Below, piece by piece: positions 25,005 to 61,376 of a stretch of 64,000 nt of DNA. Where the stretch lies: the NCBI GenBank assembly GCA_026874595.1, contig CM049306.1:15647019-15711018 (forward strand). Reading direction: 5' to 3'. The position numbers and the translations under genes were made by a program. Under the pieces are notes generated by a model. It was given only the letters and a program-made list of their open reading frames with translations. It made no database searches and was not told the DNA's origin. Position 1 is the stretch's first letter. The number at the start of each line of letters is the position of its first letter. The stretch is from Sipunculus nudus. Taxonomy: Eukaryota > Annelida > Sipuncula > Golfingiida > Sipunculidae.

Positions 25005-25872
25005 CAATCCATCAATAAAAGTAGGAATTATCATCCAGAAACTAAATTTTTGACATGACCTTTGACCTTGTGGCCCCAAAATTTATATGGATCATCCACT
25101 ATTGGCAAGTGAGCAATATATTCAAGATGGAAGACCTGGGATGAAAGTTTGGCTTAAAATGCATCCACAGTATCTTTAAGATGCGAGTCCAGTGACCTTG
25201 ACCTTTGACCTCATGACCCTAGAACCTATAGGGTTCTTACTTTAGTGGTGGGCCATACATACGTCACGTTTGAAATCCCTATGGCTATCAACACTGGAGA
25301 TATCATATGAGGCGTGTGATTTTCACCAAATATGGACACATTAAAGGTCAAGGCAACTCTCATGGTAAAGGTCATGACCCAAATGTAAATAGACCTCATC
25401 CCATTACCAATCTCTCTACATGAACATAATATGAAAGAAATCTGTCCATTAATTTTTTACAAATAATGCTTACAGTACTGTCAAGTGGCAATTATGAGGG
25501 TATTAAAAAAGGTAAAAACAAGAAAAGGGTAATTGGTGGCGCCACCAGTTTCCGGTATATCACAAGGCTATCCAAGATCTTCGGTCACCTTGATTTTTGG
25601 ACCAGTCCATGCAAGCTTAATTGAGATATTTAAGAATTTGTGTTATTTTCAGCAAAAATGGACCTATTCAAGGTCAAGGTCACTCTCCTAGCATAGGTCA
25701 TGACCCCATTTTAAATAGGCTTCGTCCCCTTACCTAATATCTATACAAATGTAAAGTTTGAAAAAGATCAGTGAAATATTTTTTTAGTTATCCCGCTCAA
25801 AAGGTTTTTCTGCGGCGGCGGCGGGACCGTCGTGATACCATAGTATCCCGACTTTGTCTGGGGATACAATAA

Positions 25873-26010
25873 TCATTTACGATTACATTAGAAGTATAAG
25901 ATTACGAATACAATTAACAAAATAAATGCATATAATCGATTACGATTACTTTGATTAATTAAAAAAGTAATCATGATAACAGCCATGATAACAAACCTTA
26001 ATATTATCAA
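25873..26010. mobile_element. hAT-end-like fragment (GTAATCGATTAC repeats)
   Basis: ATCATTTACGATTACATT, AATCGATTACGATTACTTTG and AAAAGTAATCATGATAAC resemble the ends of the element at 16143-18072. It lies immediately beside the B end; the other end is not found. Confidence 0.45.
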
Positions 26011-26471
26011 AAGGCAACACAAGAATTGCTGTGTTCATTTGCTTACATCCTAAAGAGGGGGATGCTTAGCTTTGCTGATTTGCGTATATAATACTGAGTG
26101 TCACCAGAGAACTGTGACTTAGTTATTTTATTGCATATTCAAGTAAGAGAAGTATAACCAGATGATTGTTTCTACAATTTGTAGTACATTAATATAGTCT
26201 CACATATCGATGTTAGCATGAGAACTTAGTTTAGAAAACCCTTATTTGATGTTGGTTTCAGTACAGCTATAATTCCATGGGAATCGGTTCAAACGGTTCC
26301 TGAAGTAACATTGTTTACTATAGACTTCAAAGGCATCGCACCTGCATACTTGTTTACTTGTTTTTCCCCCCAGGTTTTGCTCTCTGGGGGCGTGTCCATT
26401 TTAATATTAATGCAATTAATGACAGGCCGCATAATAGTGTGAGGCGATAGGCCAAAAGGCGGTCAGATGTG

Positions 26472-26500
26472 TGACGTAAGCATGCGTATATAAGCTGTGG
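26472..26500 (+). promoter_or_regulatory. CRE-like site and TATA box
   Basis: TGACGTAAG, a bZIP/CRE-like octamer, lies about ten bases before GCGTATATAAGC, a good TATA box. The spacing would place a start site near 26525, in the GC-rich block that follows. It could be a cellular promoter or the U3 region of an LTR. Confidence 0.45.
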
Positions 26501-26524
26501 CTCCTGGAGGACTTCAAAATCTCC

Positions 26525-27790
26525 CAGCTCAGCGGACCAAAGGATGTAGTCTGACGGTTTGTCAGCATCTAGAAAAGGGTCCGGTATTGTCTGATTAACT
26601 GAGAGACGATGTCCCTAAACCAAGCCAATGAAAGTTTACGCTCTTCGAGCAGATACAGGTTGCTGTGGTCAAGACCTCAGCCCTGTGCGCTCCTTAAGCA
26701 CGTTCTCCGAGCCAACAGACGCAATGCCACGCCAAGCCAAGCAGAGAGTCGCAAAGGCCGCCACCGTCCATCCCGAGTCGGTGATCTTTTCAGGAAAGCT
26801 GCCGCATCCACAGCCGCAAAGCCAGAAGCAGCCTACATTCCCTCTACCGATCCCAGCAGCGGAGACCCAGCCGTGCCATTCGAGAGCCGAACCCGATCTT
26901 GTGAACGACAGTGTTTCGAGACGCAACGACTTTATACTTGCGGTTTCGGCCATTGGACCATATAACTAGTTTCCCAGTTATGCAAGCAATTTTTTTCGTC
27001 ATCGGCATGTCCCTGGGCGTAGAACGTCAGTGTCTACGGGCTGCCACACAGACCTCGCTAACGGACTTGAGAGTGAAATCGTACTAACAGAAGGACTTGT
27101 AAACCGTCGATGTGTTTCTACCGTGGTGAAGTCCAGTAACAGACCTGGACAATTTATAAGCGAATCTTTAGTGGTACTGAAGATTGTCATGCACAATGGC
27201 ATATTCAGATACATAGTGCTGAATACATCCAGGATTATTCTGCTGTGACAGACATTTCCAAAGTGTTCTTACAGAGAAGGCTGTGAGTCTATCCGTCAGT
27301 GATTCAAGATTTCGCCTTGTACGGCGAGCGTGTACTTCAGTGGAGAATGGTGTCAACCCAGTATAGGTAAGTGGCGTGAAGCGCAAGCGATTGCCTGTGT
27401 ATACACAGGGACAAGAGGCCTCGACTAGAATCTTGCATTCCAATGTCACGTGCACATCGGTCATGTGATCAGCAGCCGTGATTCCTAGAGGAACTATGTG
27501 TAGTGTTCATTCAGGAGTAAACAGAACTTTTTTGTGTGTTTATATGGAATCTAGAGATCATCGATTCATTTGCGTGGAACGCATCTCCAGAGAAGTGCAA
27601 GTTTACATTTAATATACTTTGTTTTGTTTACTCGACTTTTTATCTTTTTGAGTGTATGAGTGAGTTTCAGCAGGTTTAGCTCACCGTTTTAAAGAACCTG
27701 GAAAGTCCATTCCTTCGGGGGTGTGACACTGAGGTGATTGCTCAGGAGGGAACTGGCAGGTAAATAATACCTGGCTCACTGTAACAGCTC
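26525..27790 (+). other. GC-rich transcribed-looking block, possible solo LTR or non-coding gene
   Basis: Base composition is clearly higher in GC than its surroundings. Two overlapping plus-strand frames of 118 and 113 codons (26609-26965 and 26628-26969) and a 94-codon minus frame coexist. This points to GC-rich sequence with few stops rather than one protein. Neither has a domain I recognise. The block ends near CTGTAACA, which could be an LTR end, but I found no matching second LTR and no target duplication. Codon bias or transcript data would decide. Confidence 0.3.
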
Positions 27791-28100
27791 ATTTTTGCAA
27801 ACCAGTCGCACAAGTAGGTATAGCCATGAGCCGTTTTGTTGAGCAGTTCACCTTGGTCTTTAATCAAGTTATGATAACCATACTAAACATGACAGGAATT
27901 AAAAATTTAAAACACTGCTTTATTCATTCCGCTATTATTTTTTCTAAAAATGCTCACATACACCATCCAGCTAGCTTTCTCCACACACATCTACTACTGA
28001 AATATAATGTCATGGCTGTTGAAAGTCATAACAGCTGAATGATTCACTCATACTGATGTTTTTTTATCAGTAATAAACATGTTTGGTACTTTTTTAAGTA
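27791..28100. other. No feature recognised
   Basis: Ordinary AT-rich sequence; the 70-codon frame at 27826 has no recognisable similarity. Confidence 0.35.
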
Positions 28101-29173
28101 ACAAGTGGCCATGGGCCATGATGATCAGCTGAATTCAATGGTTAAAGAACTCCCAAAGTGCTCAACACAGGCATTTTTCCAATAGTCCTTATTTGGGTTG
28201 GAGTGACCTTATTTAGGCTTTCCAAGAAGATTGGAACTCCCTAGATTCTAAGTAATAAGTTTCTTCATCCAACGGCTACAATTTGTGCCAATCTGACTAA
28301 TAGAATGCTAAAATCATGTTTCTTCACGAAGCTCGCAGAATATAGGTCACAGTGACGTAATTTCATGTTTTCAGGAAATATTTACAGAAACCCCCCTGGA
28401 TCTTGATCAAGTTAGAAGTTTCTAGGTCCAACTGTAACTTATCAGGCAAATCTGTCCGATAGGGTGCTCAAATCATGTTATTTGCATATCTTGTAGAATA
28501 TGGGTCACCATGACCTTATTTTAGGATTCCACAGAGATTTACCAAGGACTTCCTTGAATGTCATGTAAGAAGATTCTAGTACAAAAGGATACAGTTTGTG
28601 CTCCTTGACTCACTGGGTGCTAAAATCATGTTTTCAGTCTGTAGTTTGCAAAATATAGGTCACAATGAGCTCATTCTAGGTTTACAAGGAGATTTGCCTG
28701 GGACATCCTAGATGTACAGTAAAAAGGTTTCTAGGTATAATGGCCATGGTTCATGCCCTGTTAACGGCAGGACTGCTTGAAGGTCTCAAAAATAGAGTGG
28801 AAAAAATTTGAAAAATTACAGGTGGCGCAACCAGCCTTCAGGAATGGATGAAATACTCCATGATCAATATGCATGGAAAGAATTATAGCAATCAATGCAT
28901 AAGTGATTCTGATACTGGATCTTTTGAATCATATTTTTAATAATTCCTGGGTGCAAGAACAGGTCCCGTAACACAAAGAATATGTGACCTAGTTTCAGTT
29001 TTCCTGGGAGATTTTTCAAGGACATCCATGCATGTGAAGTTAGAAGATTCTAGATGCAACAGTAAAGTTTTGTGCCTGTCTGACCGTTTCTAGGTCCAAA
29101 GGTTATGGTTTTGACGGATTAACTGCCAGACAACTTCATTTGAAAGTCTGAAAAAGCAAATTCAAGGAATTTA

Positions 29174-29612
29174 TGTCCTCCGCTTCCGCCTTCAAGTCCG
29201 GGATGATTTTAATGTCTGTGATGACTAAATTCAAATAGTTTTGACCACGCTCAGCAGATGACAGCAGTTACTACAAAAAAATGAAAGTAATTTATGTCCA
29301 CTGCTAGCGACACCTGTTGGTGATTAGAGAAACTATATGTGCTGATTCATCATATCAAAATTGAAAGATCATATTGTATTATTATCTTGTGAGACAGCTA
29401 CACCTAAACCAATCCCAACAAAGGCAAGCATGAGAGCAATCACTGACTCAAACTTGAATGAAATCCGATAATATTTAGGAAATTTATCGCACGAAACGAA
29501 AACCTAACGGACGGACAGGCAGAGGGACAGACAGAGGGACAGACAGACAGAGACAAACCCAAATCAGTGTCCCACGTTCTTCGGGAAGCGGAGGGGGGGG
29601 GGGGGGGACAAA
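29174..29612. mobile_element. H: ~440-bp element with inverted TCCGCTTCC ends
   Basis: Left end TGTCCTCCGCTTCCGCC. The right end is CGGGAAGCGGAGG followed by a 15-base G run and GACA, its inverse. An ACGG/ACAG tract (29508-29555) precedes the right end. Small and non-coding. Confidence 0.55.
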
Positions 29613-29622
29613 AACAGAGAAA

Positions 29623-31166
29623 CTAGATGTGTCAGAACGACACGAATGCCCCCGCCTGGAGCAAATCAGAAAAATTAGTTGTGGGATAACAGTCTCTTAA
29701 TGATATAAAATGTAAAGTTAACGAAGTCTAATGTTGATGATGATAAGAAATTCAATGAAATATTTAGGAGCCATCAAACAAACTTGATCTGTAACTGTTC
29801 AATATCTACCCACACAGCAAAATCAGGTGAATATCTGCCTGCACTGCTAAACAAGGGACCTATGGGTCACTGTGCTCAGCTGACGTTAACCTTGAAGGTA
29901 AAACAATGTGCTTTATATTTTATCATAATTTAAGCACACTGATGGGTTCCATTATGATTGGTAAAATCATTTAAAAGAAAATTGATTTCTTTAAAAATGC
30001 TACATTACACAACATTGCATCTTCTGGATTACACCTTGAATTACTTTTTCAAGGAATGTTTTTGCATATCAGAGTGGAAACAGCATTACAATTAAGGAGA
30101 TATAGTGAAAACAATAAAAATTATTGCATAACACTTGGTGGGTTGGGTTTGGGGGGGGGGGGGGGGTGAGGGGGGTGATTGGGGTGGTGATATGAGAATA
30201 ACTGTACACCTGTCAAAGCAGGGGATCTCCCCCAGTGACAGTAACAAATCATAAACCCTGGCATAGCTGACTTCCAGTGACCTGGAGTGGGACCCTGCAT
30301 CTGTAATCTGAAATCAAAGCAAATGACTACAATAGAGCCTCAAGAGAAAAATCAATAACTAGCTTAATTTTCAAGCTTTTATTTTCAAATTTCGGATTTA
30401 AACAAATTAAATATTTATGTTTACATGCTGTGAAAATTAAATCAATGGTACTTACAGGAAAAAAACGTGCCATGGTCAAAGTTGGGCAAAATTTAAGGTA
30501 CTGATTTTATTTTTATGCTAATTACTTAAAAAATTTACAAAATTCAGATCTAATTTTTGGTATACAATTGAATCTTAATTAAACATAGTTATATACTTGG
30601 GAAAATAGACTCTAGTTACAAAATTTTCTATGTTAAGTGAGTAAATATTTTTCCTGATTTTTTACAAAGTCTATTATGTTTGGGCCCATAACTTAAAGAA
30701 TTTATACTTAACAGACTTAATTTCTGGCATGTACATAGAAACTATATAGAAGAATATTTATGGTAAATATGAGGAAAAACAGATGAGTGGTTTTGATATT
30801 AGGCAGTCCTGAAGTGTGAAAATAGGATTTTAATATAAAAAATTGAGGTTTTTCCTTAATTTCTCAAAGGAACGAAGTCGCAAAGACCCAGTTTTCGGCT
30901 TGGTAGGAGATCTAGGGGACATCTGACATTATGCTGAATTTTGGATTCCTAGGTCTTACAGTTTCAAAACGTGCCACATCTACGGACGGACGGACGACGG
31001 ACAATGGACCACGACTATAGCTCAGATGACTTAAATTATAGTCAGCTGAGCTAATCAGGCCAAGATCTGCAGTCATTGCGGAGAAAAGCGCGTACATCTG
31101 TTGGATTTCGGAATGACGGACATGGGTAAAACTGTATGCCCCGGCCGCTTTGCTGCAGGGCATAAA
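29623..31166 (+). mobile_element. G: hairpin element interrupted by A3
   Basis: Left end CTAGAT, hairpin GTGTCAGAACGACAC, then GAATGCCCCCGCC. The right end is GTATGCCCCGGCCGC, TTTGCTGCAGGGCATAAAAA. The plan is the same as B and C with different sequence. An A3 element occupies 29851-31054. Confidence 0.55.
29851..31054 (+). mobile_element. A3-type pearl-like element, one core unit
   Basis: Starts ACAAGGGACCTATGGGTCAC then TGTGCTCAGCTGA. Has one copy of the roughly 680-bp core (GTGCCATGGTCAAAGTTGGG), an ACGGACGGACGG tract at about 30981, and ends in the hairpin around AGTCAGCTGAGCTAA. The 3' 340 bp nearly match 45690-46042. Confidence 0.75.
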
Positions 31167-31530
31167 AATGTTTTAAAGTTAGAATTCATATAGGTGGCGC
31201 CATCAGTCTTCAGGATACGATGAAACCATCCATGATCCATATGCATTGGAAAGAATCATGGTAATCAATGCATTAGTCATTCAAATACTAGAGCTTATAT
31301 ATATATATCAATTTTGTTTATTGTTCTGGGGGGTACTTTCGAGCCATATAGCCCAAAAGATAAGGGTCACAGTGACCTTTTTTCAGGTTTCAAAGATCTT
31401 TTATGGACCTATTTGGGTGTACAGTTAGAAGTTCCTGGTTCCAGCTGTTAACGTCCGACCTGATGGTCTGGAAGACAACGTACAAAGAGTGGTCGCTATA
31501 GCTCAGATGACTTTCAGACAGCCGAGCTAA

Positions 31531-31988
31531 AATCTAAAGGTGCCCATTCACCTACTTTTTTCAAAAATAATTTGTGATTTCTGGCTTCCTCTGTGTATAT
31601 ATCAGTAATCTAAGGGTAATTTTTGTTAAGAAAAGTTCATATAAGGCCTTCGTGAAGGATGTATGAAGTTGTTTATCAACAAGGTGTTTGTAAACACAGC
31701 AATGTTGACAAACGGGGAAAAGCATGTAACCTAAGGTGGTAAGTTGCACATATGAAAGGTCACTTGTTGCAAAACGCCATTTTCAAAGCTCTGGCTTACT
31801 GGACTTGCTGTCAGATGCCCTTGTTTAATTTTTTTTTATTTTGGTGGGCCTACACATATTATAAACATGTTGATATAAACAAAACAAGCAGCCCATGTGA
31901 GGTGATATCCACTTTTTCTGGCCTATTTTTATGGAAGCTCCAAGGGATTACCTTTAGTTTGTAATGTCCAGATAGGTAAATGGGTCCC
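31531..31988. other. No feature recognised
   Basis: AT-rich spacer between nests. No unit or terminus identified. Confidence 0.4.
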
Positions 31989-33005
31989 TTTAACTGTAGC
32001 CATTTAAATTGGATATTACAAAAGTAATCATGTAATCATATCTGATTTTCGATTACACTGGGAGAGTAATTGATTACGATTACTTTGCTTTAAAAACTAG
32101 AATGTCGACTACGTGTATCCGCCAAAATCAGAGTAGGATGGGTGAAGTGAGGCATGGATTGAGTGGCAAGGAGAAATAGAGTTAGATGTGTTACATATTA
32201 GCATGGATGTCTGCCACGTAAACATGATTGTAGGTGGCGCCATCTGTAATTTGAACAAGAAACTATAAAAGATGTATACACACGCAAATTTCAGGTGGAA
32301 AGTCAAACCACTGCCGAGATATGAGTGATTTTATCCCACAGCAGACAAAACAGATAGACGCTGTGCAAAAATGGTTGCAGGTGGCGCCACCAGTTTCTTG
32401 TATTGTAAAGAGCTATGCGAGATCCAAACACATGCAAAACTTCAGGAAGATACATCAAACCAGTCCGGAGTTGGATATCTCCAGCATGAACGTGAACGTA
32501 GGTGGCGCCACCTGTCATAAAATCAAGAAAGCTATCCAGGATGTATACGCATGCCAAATTTAGGTGAATTAGTCAAACCACTGCAGAGATATGGGTGATT
32601 TTAACCCAAAGCAGACAACAGATGAACACTGTGCAAACATGGTTGCAGGTGGCACCACCATTTTTGTGTATGTTATAAAGCTATCCAAGGGCCATATTTG
32701 TACAAATTATTTTTCCTGATTGGTCAAACGAGTCTGAAGATATGTTGGTTAATGTGTCAAAACAAGACGCATAGATGGACGCACTGGAGAGAGGAAAGGT
32801 CAGAGGTCAACCCCAATTGGTTAGGCACCAGTTCACATGTGATCCGATAATTGGTGTAAGTTTTGGAAAAATCAGTCCAGTAGTGTAAGAGGAGTTCTCC
32901 GGAGACGAACGCGGTGGCGGCAGCAGAACCCGGTCAAAAAACATAGTATCTGCAAAACTGTTTTGGCGGATACAATAAATGTATTCGATTAAGATTACAA
33001 TAACT
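31989..33005. mobile_element. hAT-end-like sequence split by a C element
   Basis: AAAGTAATCATGTAATCATA and AATTGATTACGATTACTTTG before 32096, and TATTCGATTAAGATTAC after 32979, look like one block of GTAATCGATTAC repeats cut by the C element. The other end of the hAT-like element is not visible. Confidence 0.5.
32097..32979 (+). mobile_element. C-type hairpin element
   Basis: Left end CTAGAATGTCGACTACGTG and TATCCGCCAAAATCAGAG: one hairpin arm is shortened. The right end is GCGGTGGCGGCAGCAG and CTGTTTTGGCGGATACAATA. Boxes lie at 32233 (one base off), 32380, 32503 and 32650 (decayed). Confidence 0.82.
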
Positions 33006-33007
33006 AA

Positions 33008-35215
33008 CAAGGCCTACAGGCCTAATGCGAACCTGCGCAATGGGATATACATAAGGCATATTGCTTCTATGATGGACCGTGACTTTCAAGTACTAATGTG
33101 ACATGTACATGTACAATGCAACCACTGAACATTTTGAACCTGAGAACATGCTCCAATTACACAAACATCACTGCTGAAATACTGGCATGGGTGCACACAA
33201 CACCAAAATGATTGTAGGTGGCACCACCAGTCTTGTGTTTGAGAAAGCCATCATAGATGTATGGACATGCAAAATTTCAGGAAGATTCTTGAAACCACTC
33301 CAGATATGTGAACAGATGTATGTAACAACAAGTCTTGTATATAAAAAAAACTATTAAAAATGTATCAACAAGTATAATTTCAGGCTGATATTTCAAATCA
33401 CTCCAGAGGAATAAGCAGGAGCATACACTGCAAAACTTATTGTAGTTGGGGCCAACTGTCTTGCATACGACAAACCAATCTGACATGTATACATATGCCC
33501 AATTTCAGGCTGATATATCAAATCCCTACTGAAAAATAAGTAGGAACATACACTGTGCAAAAACTATTGTAGGTGGCGCCACCAGTCTTGTACATGACAA
33601 AGCTATCCAATATGTAAAATTATGCACAAAATCAGTCCTGAGAAATAAGCACTTTCATACACTGTGCAAAAGTCATCCTATGTGCCGAAATCAGTCTTGT
33701 GTACAAGAAGGCCATCAAAGATGCAAAAACAGGTCAAAATATCAGGCATGATAGTCTCTTGAGTCAGGTGCAATGGGCTGACCAGAATTACGTGAGAAAG
33801 GCAATTGCCCAGAGTGGACCAGAACAAATTGCTAGCTTAAGCTACTGCACTGAGTGAACTCTTGACTCGTTGCCTAATCTGATACAGTTAGCAGTCTGCC
33901 AAAGCTATATATAGATCCAGACTAACCCCTGGCCTGTTGCCAAATCTGAAATAGTTGGCAGTCTGCCAAGCTGTTTATAGATACAGACACAATCTTGGCC
34001 TGTTGGTTGGCCTGTTGGTATATGTTTACATACACTTAAAGACTTTGGCTACAATACTTTTTTTTCAAGCTGACAAATTCATAAGATTTTAATAGAATAA
34101 TAAAAGATGCAGTCCTTTCATTGTTCAAAGTCCAATAATTCTGCCAAATATTTATTTCATTAAACTTGAACAAAGGCCTCCTAAGAATAATTTTTGTGCA
34201 ATGTAACAGATTTTGAAACAATATTTTTGCAGAAGAAGACTTTTGCAGCCGTCAGTTTGAAATAAGCTTACTTATTTATGGCCACAAGACCAACTTCAGC
34301 TATCTATGACTCTACCAAAAATCAATGAACCCAATCTATTCTTATACAATTGAAAACCCTACCCTAGGATAATACTTGTGAAAAATTTAACGATTCAGCT
34401 TGTGAAGCTTCAGATCATAAACATTTTTAAAGTTGAATGAGGCTAAAATTATGAGATTTTTTACCATAAAATACAAGTCTTTGTAGGTGGGGACACAAAA
34501 CTGCAATTTCAAATATGAGTCGTGGGACCAAAATTTGCACAAAACTTTGTGATGCTAGCTCTCATCGTATCTGAGACTTTTATTTTATTATGCTTACTTG
34601 GTAAAATGACTTGGTTCAAGTTCCTGCAACTCTGCCAAAATTCATCAAAACCAAACCAACTGAACTAACTTAAGAGAAAGCTCACCTCTGGGATAACTTC
34701 TGTGAGATATTAAACAATTTGGCTAAATCATTTCAGAGAAAATTTTTTTCAAAGTTTTTTTTTTAGCTTTTCCCCGTTAATGCAGGTGGTGCCACAAAAA
34801 GCTCAATCTTACATCATTTGATATATGACAGCGTATTGCATCAAATTTGGGTAACTCCTGTTATTCCTGAGAAATTATGGGTTAATAAACTGATAACCAA
34901 TGAATCTCGTACAAAAAAAATTGATGCAGGTGGCATCACCAATACCTAAATTCAAATACGAGACGTGACCAACATTGGCATAAAATTTGGTGATGATAGC
35001 TCCAGCCGTTTCTGATACTGAAATTTTAGTATCCTTATTTGGCCAAATGACTAAGTTCAGCTTCCTGTAACTGGGCCAAAATTCTACCAACTGGAACCAT
35101 TCAAACAAACCTGAGAAAGATGGTTTCAGAGATTATTTCTGTGAAATACTAAACAATTTGGCTTGACAGTTTCGGAGTCAATTTTTTAAGGTTTTTTGGT
35201 GTTTTCCCTATCATA
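33008..35215 (+). mobile_element. D-type hairpin element, truncated at the microsatellite end
   Basis: Starts CAAGGCCTACAGGCCTAATG then CGAACCTGCGCA and follows the D body, including the GAGTGAACTCTTGACTCGTTG phrase in part and the core near 34930-35040. The GACGGAC tract and GGTTCGCTAA end are missing. Exact box at 33572; decayed ones at 33218, 34785 and 34930. Confidence 0.72.
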
Positions 35216-35489
35216 TTTTAAGGTTATATAGATTATACGTAAAATAACTGATTATCAATCATTGGTCATTTTTTATCTTTCAATCATTGAATATGAAAAT
35301 ACTAGATTTCTGAAGATCTGATCAAGGTCAGTTGTTTTAAAAAATATCAGATTGGTTGAAGCCATTTGTGTAAAAATTTGAATGGAAACAATTTGTGTAA
35401 AATTTTAGGAAAAAATATGCACTATTTTAAAGTTATGGGCTTCCCAAAAATCTGCGGATTGGATTTTCAAAAACTTGGTTGAAACACAT

Positions 35490-35645
35490 TTTAATTGGCT
35501 GCGTCCTCTCACCTTTGTTTATGCAAGTATGAAGTTTGTTACAGATCCGTGCAATGTGTTTAATTCTTGCTCAAAAGAAAACTCTGATGTGGCAGTGGCA
35601 GAAGGACCGTGTGGAAACCATAGAATCCCAGACTTTCAATCTGAG
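35490..35645 (+). mobile_element. Decayed B-type microsatellite-side end
   Basis: CTGCGTCCTCTCACCTTTGT, CAGATCCGTGCAATGTG, GTGGCAGTGGCAGAAGGACC and CATAGAATCCCAGACTTTC follow the B end at 52540-52690 in order, with many substitutions and the GGC run broken up. An older relative of the intronic B element. Confidence 0.5.
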
Positions 35646-36149
35646 GAAACTGGTAAAATAATTCTGAATTAAAGAAAATTTTATATTCCTTCCTCTTGGG
35701 CACTGTAAACTAATATAAGACTGAAAGCCAAAATTTTACAACCTTGATTGATATTTGAAATCAAGGAAAAGAAAACAGCCAAAAGGAAGTAGGTCAAAAT
35801 AGATGGTGCTAACAAAAGCTTCATCAGGATTAATAAGTAAGTGGACAAGGTTTCATGATGACAGCTGCAGCAGCTGTTTGGACATTTGGTATCAGACAGT
35901 TGATCCTGTGATATTACATCAGTTCACAGTCTCTAAAAACATGATTATTTAATTCTCACATTTCATTTGTTATATAAGTCTTTTCAATGTTGTAATATAT
36001 TTGCTCCACAAACAATGAAAGTTAACAAAATTTGGTAAAGGACAGCTGTCGCCAACAGGTACAGGCATGACAATTATTTTTTTTTTTCTCAGTGAATACA
36101 AGTGGTGTCAATTTACAAATGACAAAAAAATTACTGGCTGTGGAAACAA
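35646..36149. other. Intergenic, no feature recognised
   Basis: AT-rich sequence between repeats and the UBA1 3' end. The plus-strand frames here have no similarity I can see. Confidence 0.4.
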
Positions 36150-37182
36150 TAAGCAGAATGCCATTGTTTTATTTGAAGGTGGGAAAAAAACATTTAATCC
36201 AAACACAGACACCATGCACCAAGTCTATCCTCACTATACTAACAAGGCATACATGGGAAACACAAACAAACAGGACAGGTGTACTTACTTTTAATACAAT
36301 GATACAAAAGCTTTCTGGTGCACCTCATATTAATTTTTTTTTCAAAGAAAATACAGTTTTAACAAATCACTGGACATAATTACAGTTTTCTTCTGGTATA
36401 AACACTACACTTAAATACAGGATCCCTTAAATGTTTAACTGAGTTTCCTGTTTAGAACATTTGGCTGGAATAGTACATCACCGGTTGCAGCTACTTGTAA
36501 CACAGAATCTACAGATGACTATTCAGTCAGTAGCATAGCATGTACCATGTTTCTGTGACATCCAGATACCTGTTCAAAGTACAGTGTGTGCCTTATAACA
36601 AATAATAGCTTGAAATAATGACTGATTAGCTGACCATTTACTGCAACAAGCAAGGATTTTTTTAACTTTAAACTATGAAATGTCAGATGTGTTAGGAAAG
36701 TTAGCTATTAAGTGAAATAAATATTGCCTGTAACACCAAAACTCTGACTGGTTTTAAAATAATTTCAACACTGTAAGTGATACTCTGTTTGAAACACAAT
36801 TATTGCACCATGAAGATAAACTGAAATGGCACACATGAACTGAGTTTCACAAAAGTTAAGACATGATATTTTCCTTGGCAAGCCAATGAGATTTAGCTTG
36901 TTTTTAAGCTCCATGAAGCTCCGAAACTCCAGAGTGTATTGACTCCAGAAGTCTATAATAAATATCCATAAGCTAATATTTGCAATGTTTACAGATGGAC
37001 TCTCTGAATTAATCAAAACTAAATTACATGATGATGTTTTTAACTCTTCTCATTTAAATATCAGAAAGATTTCAAGAAAACTTTGTCATGTAAGTGGACC
37101 AACTGTTTGCAAAACTAATATCTGCATAAATGTTCTAGCATAAATGTTGAATGTTTGGTCATAAACTCTCCCGACAAGTCCA
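36150..37182 (-). other. UBA1: Probable UBA1 3' UTR
   Basis: About 1 kb of unique-looking AT-rich sequence follows the UBA1 stop on the minus strand. The best-placed AATAAA signal on that strand is at about 36168-36173. No repeat family described elsewhere in the window is visible here. The extent is inferred; transcript data would fix the end. Confidence 0.35.
36168..36173 (-). terminator. Candidate UBA1 polyadenylation signal
   Basis: The plus strand reads tttatt, giving AATAAA on the UBA1 strand about 1 kb past the stop codon. No better hexamer was noticed between it and the stop. Inference only. Confidence 0.3.

Positions 37183-61376
<24,194 letters not shown>

Larger units (their letters stand above)
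20184..25872 (+). mobile_element. B-type hairpin element (outer shell of a three-level nest)
   Basis: The left end is CTAG, ACATTTCTTGGCACC, GCA and GGTGCC (hairpin), then GTATCCCCAGACA and a 16-base C run (20235-20250). The right end is GCGGCGGCGGCGGG, CCATAGTATCCCG and TTTGTCTGGGGATACAATAA, so GTATCCCCAGACA recurs inverted. Core phrases TGTGACCTTGACCTTTGACC and TCAAGGTCAAGGTCAC repeat. One exact box is at 25535. A D element splits it at 20884-25004; the interrupted phrase around CATCAATAAAAGTAGGAATT resumes afterwards. Confidence 0.82.
28101..31530 (+). mobile_element. A2-type element, outer shell of a second nest
   Basis: Starts ACAAGTGGCCATGGGCCATG then ATGATCAGCTGAATT. Has degenerate A2 units with a decayed box at 28820, resumes at about 31167 with a box one base off (31195), and ends GGTCGCTATAGCTCAGATGA with the hairpin and CCGAGCTAA. 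Elements H (29174-29612) and G (29623-31166) lie inside. Confidence 0.65.

Noticed and set aside
26609-26969. Overlapping 118- and 113-codon plus-strand frames as a protein-coding gene
   Set aside because: Two frames on one strand and one on the other are open at once, which points to a GC-rich stretch with few stops. No domain or homologue is recognisable.
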